In this document: piece after piece, positions 56,014-64,000 of the stretch
Layout of the letters: each line of letters opens with the position of its first letter
Numbering within the stretch: the first letter of the stretch is position 1
Origin: Mesorhizobium sp. M4B.F.Ca.ET.203.01.1.1
Lineage (GTDB): Bacteria > Pseudomonadota > Alphaproteobacteria > Rhizobiales > Rhizobiaceae
Direction of reading: 5' to 3'
Assembly: GCF_004791025.1 (NCBI RefSeq)
Contig: NZ_SRUO01000003.1
Span: 248,001-312,000 of the forward strand
Length of the DNA: 64,000 nucleotides
The notes under the pieces: model-generated
Told to the model about the DNA's origin: nothing
The model's input: the letters and a program-made list of their open reading frames with translations, nothing else
Databases searched by the model: none
Made by a program: the position numbers and the translations under genes

Positions 56014-57168
56014 TCAAATACCCGCGACGGCGCAGAGGCTCTTCATTCTGGCCACCGCAAGCTCGGGATCGGCCAGCAATCCCGCCTGGTCGGCCAGCCG
56101 GAACACATCGGCATAATGCAGGATGCCGCGCGCCGACTGCATGCCGCCGACCATCGCGAAATGCTCCTGGTGGCCGTTGAGCCAGGCCATGAAGACGATG
56201 CCGGCCTTGTAGTACTCGGTCGGCGCCTCGAAGATCTTGCGCGACAGCGGCACCGTCGGCGCCATCAGCGCGTCATAGCCGGCGCGGTCGCCATCGGCTA
56301 GCCTGGCCAGCGCCGCGTTGGCGACCGGCGCGATGGCGTCGAAAATCCCGAGCAAGGCATGCGAGTGCTTGCTGCCGTCGCCGGCGATCATCTCGGGGTA
56401 GTTGAAGTCGTCGCCGGTGAACATGACGACGCCGTCCGGCAACCGGTCCCGCAGCGCCACCTCCTTGCCGGCATCGAGCAGCGATATCTTTATGCCCTCG
56501 ACCTTGCCGGCATGCCGCTCGATGACGGCCACGACCGTATCGAGCGCCGTCTCGAAATCACCACTGCCCCAGTATCCCTTCAGGGCCGGGTCGAACATGT
56601 CGCCCAGCCAGTGCAGGATCACCTTGCCGGACGCCTGCGACAGAATCCGGTCGTAGACGCGGGCATAGTCGTCGGGACCTTTGGCGACCACCGCCAGCGC
56701 CCGGCTCGCCATCATGATCGCCTTGCCGCCCTGCCCCTCGATGAAGCCGAACTGCTCCTCATAGGCGGCAATCACATCGTCGAGCGTGCTCGCCGCGGAA
56801 GGCGCCAGATGATCGGTGCCCGCCCCGGAAGCGAGATCGGCCCCTTCGACGGTCCGCGCCTCTGCGATCGAGCGGCGGATCAATTCCTTCGCGCTTGCCC
56901 AGTCGAAACCCATGCCGCGCTGCGAGGTGTCCATCGCCTCAGCGATGCGGAAGCCGAGGCGCCACAGGTGATGGCGGAACGCCATCGTCCTGTCCCAGTC
57001 GACGACGGGCAGCGACCACGGGTCGGTCATCGCAAGCGGGTCGGCGACGACATGGGCGGCGGCATAGGCGATGCGCGAAAAGCGCGCCCCGGCAACCGGC
57101 TGCGCAGGCCGGCCGAGAAGCCGGTAGCTGGCGCGGCGGCCACCCTCGCCTGGCAAGGTGATGTCCAT
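56014..57168 (-). CDS. DUF993 family, aldolase-like (DHDPS superfamily)
   Basis: A 384-residue protein of the DUF993 family, related to dihydrodipicolinate-synthase-type TIM-barrel lyases. The likely Schiff-base lysine is Lys227 in KVEGIKISLLD, with the barrel motif VILHWLGDMFDPALKGYWG before it. It probably cleaves or forms a C-C bond in a sugar-acid-like substrate. The activity of DUF993 is not established. GGGAG lies before the ATG. It is divergent from the LacI gene, and an operator sits in the spacer of its promoter, so it belongs to the same regulon. Confidence 0.82.
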   Translation of the reverse strand: MDITLPGEGGRRASYRLLGRPAQPVAGARFSRIAYAAAHVVADPLAMTDPWSLPVVDWDRTMAFRHHLWRLGFRIAEAMDTSQRGMGFDWASAKELIRRSIAEARTVEGADLASGAGTDHLAPSAASTLDDVIAAYEEQFGFIEGQGGKAIMMASRALAVVAKGPDDYARVYDRILSQASGKVILHWLGDMFDPALKGYWGSGDFETALDTVVAVIERHAGKVEGIKISLLDAGKEVALRDRLPDGVVMFTGDDFNYPEMIAGDGSKHSHALLGIFDAIAPVANAALARLADGDRAGYDALMAPTVPLSRKIFEAPTEYYKAGIVFMAWLNGHQEHFAMVGGMQSARGILHYADVFRLADQAGLLADPELAVARMKSLCAVAGI

Positions 57169-57188
57169 GAAACTCTCCCTTTGGCATG

Positions 57189-57217
57189 CCTATAGATGGA
57201 ACGTTCCAATAAATCAA
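57189..57217 (-). promoter_or_regulatory. Promoter of the DUF993 gene with operator in the spacer
   Basis: On the minus strand TTGATT (57212-57217), 17 bases, TATAGG (57189-57194). The palindrome TGGAACGTTCCA fills the spacer, so a bound repressor would block RNA polymerase. Confidence 0.65.
57197..57208. promoter_or_regulatory. LacI-family operator O1
   Basis: Perfect palindrome TGGAACGTTCCA with a central CG, typical of LacI/GalR-type operators, followed by AATAAAT. A second copy with the same flank lies at 57362. Confidence 0.8.
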
Positions 57218-57337
57218 GAAGCTTTATGATTTTGGCGCTCGGTTCGCCGGAATGCTGCAACGCAACACAACTTCCCTTACCGAATAAGGCGTTGACGTAA
57301 GAGAATTGTCGATTTTTCCGTTTTCCAGAAAACCGGA

Positions 57338-57366
57338 TTGACTCTCGCTGCATCCCATGATTAGAA
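57338..57366 (+). promoter_or_regulatory. Promoter of the LacI-type gene
   Basis: TTGACT (57338-57343), 17 bases, TTAGAA (57361-57366). Operator O2 covers the -10 box and the likely start point, which suggests autorepression. Confidence 0.55.
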
Positions 57367-57373
57367 CGTTCCA
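57362..57373. promoter_or_regulatory. LacI-family operator O2
   Basis: TAGAACGTTCCA, one arm base different from O1. O1 and O2 share the 16-base string GAACGTTCCAATAAAT, so they are recognised by the same protein. The spacing between centres is 165 bases, allowing looping. Confidence 0.8.
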
Positions 57374-57405
57374 ATAAATTTGACCAATTGGGAGGAACGA
57401 TCTGG

Positions 57406-61058
<3,653 letters not shown>

Positions 61059-61066
<8 letters not shown>

Positions 61067-61835
61067 ACGTCTCGTCAGCTTCGAACAGGACGGCGCCATC
61101 GGCATCGTCACGCTGCGCCGGCCGGAAAAGTTCAACGCGCTGGACATTCCGATGCTGCGCGCGCTCGAAGCGGCGCTTGACGAGGCGGAGCTGGCTGAGG
61201 GCGTGCGTGTCGTGCTCGTCCGTGGCGAAGGCAAGGGCTTTTGCGCCGGCGGCGACGTCGAGGCCTGGGCGCGATTGAGCGCCGCCGATTTCCAGGTGCA
61301 ATGGGTCCGCTATGGCCACCGTGTCTTCGACCGGCTGGCACGGCTCCGGCAGCCGACCATCGCGGTGCTGTCCGGCCATGCCCTGGGCGGCGGCCTGGAG
61401 CTGGCGGTGGCCTGCGATTTCCGCGTCGCGGAGACGCAGGTGAAGCTCGGCTTTCCCGAAACCTCGATCGGCGTCGTCCCCGGCTGGTCTGGCACGCAGC
61501 GCGCCGTGCGCCGCTTCGGCGCGCAGACGGTGCGGCGCATGACCATTGGAGGCGAAGTCCTGCTGGCGAGCGAAGCGCTTGCGCTCGGCGTTGTCGACCG
61601 CGTCGTCGAGACCGGCAAGGCGCTCGCCGAGGCCAGGACATGGGGAGAAAAAATCGCCGAGCGCGGGCCGCTGGCGACCGAAGCCGCCAAGCTGATGATC
61701 GCGGTCGCCGAAGGCGAGGAGAGTGCTGCAGCCACGGAAGCGCTGGCCAGCGGCTTCATCGCGCTGACCGGCGACCTCAAGGCCGGCGTCGATGCCTTCA
61801 AGGCCAAGCAGAAGCCGGCCTTTTCGAGGTCCTAG
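61059..61835 (+). CDS. Enoyl-CoA hydratase/isomerase family protein
   Basis: A 258-residue crotonase-fold enzyme. The CoA site and oxyanion hole are in GEGKGFCAGGDV and GHALGGGLELAV, and both catalytic glutamates are present (GGGLELAV and LGFPETSIG), so hydration or dehydration of an enoyl-CoA is feasible. The ribosome site CGGAGG precedes the ATG. It lies between CoA-transferase and aldehyde dehydrogenase in the same operon. Confidence 0.92.
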
Positions 61836-61844
61836 AGGAATCCG

Positions 61845-63356
61845 ATGAACGCACCCCTCAAGATTTCCATGCCGGCCGAGGCGTCCGCGGCGCCGAAGAC
61901 CTACAAGCTGCTGATCGACGGCAAGCATGTCGAGGCCCGCGACGGCCGCGTGCTGGAGCGCAGAAGCCCCGGCCACGGCTTTACCGTCTCGCACTATGCG
62001 CAGGCCGGCGAAGCGGAAGTCGAGGCCGCGGTGGCCGCCGCGCACAAGGCCTTCGAGACCGGCCCATGGCCGCGCATGAAGGCGTCCGAGCGCGCTGCCA
62101 TCCTGCTCAAGGCGGCCGACCTGATCGAGGTCCGACTGGAAGAGATCGCCAGGCTCGACGCGCTGGAGTCCGGCAAGCCGATCGCCCAGGCGCGCGGCGA
62201 GATCGGCGGCGCCGTCGACATCTGGCGCTATGCCGCCTCGCTCTCCCGCGCGCTGCATGGCGAGAGCTATGCCAATCTCGGAGACGCGATGCTCGGCGTC
62301 GTGCTGCGCGAGCCGATCGGCGTCGTCTCGATCATCACGCCGTGGAATTTCCCCTTCCTGATCGTCAGCCAGAAACTGCCCTTCGCGCTGGCCGCCGGCT
62401 GCACGGCGGTGGTCAAGCCGAGCGAGATGACCTCGGCCTCGACCTTCGTGCTCGGCGACATCCTGCTCGAAGCAGGCCTCCCCGCCGGCGTAGTCAACAT
62501 CCTCGCCGGCTTGGGCGGCGATGTCGGCGCGCCGATGGTCAGCCATCCGCTGGTCGAGATGGTGTCCTTCACCGGCTCGACCCGGGTCGGCAAGATGACC
62601 ATGGCTGCCGCCTCGAATTCCCTGAAAAAGGTGTCGATGGAACTCGGCGGCAAGAATGGCCAGATCGTCTTCCCCGACGCCGATCTCGAAGCCGCCGCCG
62701 ACGCCGCGGTGTTCGGCGGCTTCTTCAATGCCGGCGAATGCTGCAATGCCGGCAGCCGGCTGATCGTGCATGAAGCGATCGCCGACGACTTCCTCGCCGC
62801 CGTCAAGGCGCTGACCGCAAGGGTGACGGTCGGCGATCCGCTCGACGATCGCACCAAGGTCGGCGCCATGATCTCCACCGACCATCTGGCCAAGGTAGCC
62901 GGCTATGTGACGGCTGCGGCCGGCGACGGCGGCGCCGTCTATGCCGGCGGCCGCCAGCTCGCGTCAAACGCCGGCCAGTATCTCGATCCGACCATCATCC
63001 GCGGCGTCACCGAGGATATGGCCGTCGCGCGCGAAGAAGTGTTCGGCCCGGTGCTTTCCGTGCTGACTTTTGAATCGATTGAAAGGGCATTGCACATCGC
63101 CAACAACACGCCCTATGGTCTGTCTGCGGGTGTGTGGAGCGCCAGCATCGACACCTGCATGTCGGTGGCGCGGAGTGTGCGTTCGGGGACGGTTTGGGTG
63201 AACACGTTCATGGAAGGTTACCCCGAGCTGCCGTTCGGAGGCTACAAACAGTCCGGTCTCGGACGTGAACTCGGCAAGCGCGCTGTCGAGGACTATACAG
63301 AGGAAAAGACAATCCAGTTTCATCGCGGCCAGCGCACCGGTTGGTGGGTCGGCTGA
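61845..63356 (+). CDS. NAD-dependent aldehyde dehydrogenase
   Basis: A 503-residue ALDH-superfamily enzyme oxidising an aldehyde to an acid. The cofactor region is IITPWNFPF and VSFTGSTRVGK. General base Glu266 is in MELGGKN, and catalytic Cys300 is in FFNAGECCNAG. The C-terminal PFGGYKQSGLGRELGKRAVEDYTEEKT is typical. It starts 9 bases after the enoyl-CoA hydratase. A role in oxidising the aldehyde made by the DUF993 aldolase is an attractive inference. Confidence 0.95.
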   Translation: MNAPLKISMPAEASAAPKTYKLLIDGKHVEARDGRVLERRSPGHGFTVSHYAQAGEAEVEAAVAAAHKAFETGPWPRMKASERAAILLKAADLIEVRLEEIARLDALESGKPIAQARGEIGGAVDIWRYAASLSRALHGESYANLGDAMLGVVLREPIGVVSIITPWNFPFLIVSQKLPFALAAGCTAVVKPSEMTSASTFVLGDILLEAGLPAGVVNILAGLGGDVGAPMVSHPLVEMVSFTGSTRVGKMTMAAASNSLKKVSMELGGKNGQIVFPDADLEAAADAAVFGGFFNAGECCNAGSRLIVHEAIADDFLAAVKALTARVTVGDPLDDRTKVGAMISTDHLAKVAGYVTAAAGDGGAVYAGGRQLASNAGQYLDPTIIRGVTEDMAVAREEVFGPVLSVLTFESIERALHIANNTPYGLSAGVWSASIDTCMSVARSVRSGTVWVNTFMEGYPELPFGGYKQSGLGRELGKRAVEDYTEEKTIQFHRGQRTGWWVG

Positions 63357-63414
63357 GTTGGGAGACCCCGGCGGACATCCGTCGGTTATGTGCATGCAAC
63401 AAGGGAGGAACTAC

Positions 63415-64000
63415 ATGTTGCGCAAACTGCTTATCGGAACGGCTCTTGCGTCGACCTTTGCGTTTTCGGCGCATGCCGCCGACGTCAAGGAAGTGCAGAT
63501 GCTGCATTGGTGGACGTCGGGCGGCGAAGCGGCTGCTCTGAACGTCCTCAAGGAGGATCTGTCCAAGGAAGGCTATGCCTGGAAGGACGTGCCGGTGGCT
63601 GGCGGCGGCGGCGACGCCGCGATGACGGCGCTGAAGGCGATGGTCGCGGCCGGCAACTACCCGACCGCCTCTCAGATGCTCGGCTACACCGTGCTCGACT
63701 ATGCCGCCGCCGGCGTCATGGGCGACCTGACCGAGACGGCGAAGAAGGAAGGCTGGGACAAGTCGGTTCCGGCGGCCCTGCAGAAGTTCTCGGTCTATGA
63801 CGGCAAGTGGGTCGCGGCTCCGGTCAACGTCCACTCGGTCAACTGGCTGTGGATCAACAAGGCGGTGATGGACAAGATCGGCGGCGCCGAGCCGAAGACC
63901 TTCGACGACTTCGTCGCCTTGCTCGACAAGGCCAAGGCCGCGGGCGTCATCCCGCTCGCGCTCGGCGGTCAGAACTGGCAGGAAGCTACGATGTTCGACT
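63415..64000 (+). CDS. Sugar-type ABC transporter substrate-binding protein (cut by window end)
   Basis: The first 195 residues of an extracellular solute-binding protein (family 1). A signal peptide MLRKLLIGTALASTFAFSAHA is followed by the mature start ADVKEVQMLHWWTSGGEA, the pattern of glucose/mannose-type binding proteins. APVNVHSVNWLWINKAVMDKIG is the usual hinge area. GGGAGGAA lies before the ATG. The frame stays open to the last base, so the gene continues, and permease and ATPase genes probably follow. It suggests the operon takes up a sugar or related compound. Confidence 0.93.
   Translation, partial: MLRKLLIGTALASTFAFSAHAADVKEVQMLHWWTSGGEAAALNVLKEDLSKEGYAWKDVPVAGGGGDAAMTALKAMVAAGNYPTASQMLGYTVLDYAAAGVMGDLTETAKKEGWDKSVPAALQKFSVYDGKWVAAPVNVHSVNWLWINKAVMDKIGGAEPKTFDDFVALLDKAKAAGVIPLALGGQNWQEATMFD

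Overview
This is 64 kb of GC-rich chromosome from an alphaproteobacterium of the order Rhizobiales, most like Mesorhizobium and its relatives. Pointers to that group are an Omp10-type lipoprotein, a CpdR response regulator next to an N-formylglutamate amidohydrolase, homospermidine synthase, an MmgR-type small RNA beside a HisN-like gene, a heat-shock gene behind a ROSE-type leader, and rhizobial palindromic repeats. I see no phage, plasmid, transposase or CRISPR locus. It reads as ordinary core and accessory chromosome.

Region by region. 0.5-2.6 kb: amidase plus LysR regulator. 2.7-6.9 kb: metal homeostasis (DUF1007 and a His-rich NicO nickel/cobalt exporter; a CDF efflux pump) mixed with a D-erythronate dehydrogenase-like gene. 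6.9-12.9 kb: single housekeeping genes (GNAT, aminotransferase, SDR, TerB-like, TrhO, KDPG aldolase), then tRNA-Gln. 13.2-19 kb: DUF882 peptidase-like protein, a sigma-54 response regulator and oligoendopeptidase F. 19.3-25.4 kb: a membrane protein with a helix-hairpin-helix tail, pabB/pabC with YciI and DUF3445 genes, homospermidine synthase, Omp10. 25.6-31.5 kb: a 5'-nucleotidase with a LysM tail, ferrochelatase, an SPFH/NfeD membrane pair and arabinose-5-phosphate isomerase. 31.7-37.2 kb: envelope genes (beta-barrel, GalU, MltB, a DUF459 protein lacking its catalytic residues). 37.2-43.5 kb: glutamate synthase gltD and gltB. 44-48.8 kb: threonine aldolase, MBL hydrolase, TauE/SafE exporter, Hsp20, a lysophospholipase-like hydrolase. 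48.9-51.6 kb: hisN, the MmgR sRNA, N-formylglutamate amidohydrolase, cpdR, tRNA-Val. 52.1-55.9 kb: a small lipoprotein and a GDP-L-fucose operon (gmd, fcl) followed by an unusual glycosyltransferase-like gene. 56-64 kb: a LacI-regulated catabolic locus.

The most coherent and least explained unit is the last one. A LacI-family regulator sits between a divergent DUF993 aldolase-like gene and a run of Gfo/Idh/MocA oxidoreductase, fused CoA-transferase, enoyl-CoA hydratase, aldehyde dehydrogenase and a sugar-type ABC binding protein cut by the window end. Two near-identical palindromic operators lie on the two promoters. The set suggests import of a sugar-like compound, oxidation, aldol cleavage and CoA-dependent processing, but I cannot name the substrate.

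Other points of interest are the GDP-fucose locus with its unclassified transferase, a palindromic repeat lying within the 5' end of the NicO reading frame, and two well-formed RNA elements (MmgR and ROSE). Starts were set by ribosome-binding sites and family length. Several differ from the longest open frame, and these are noted in the entries.
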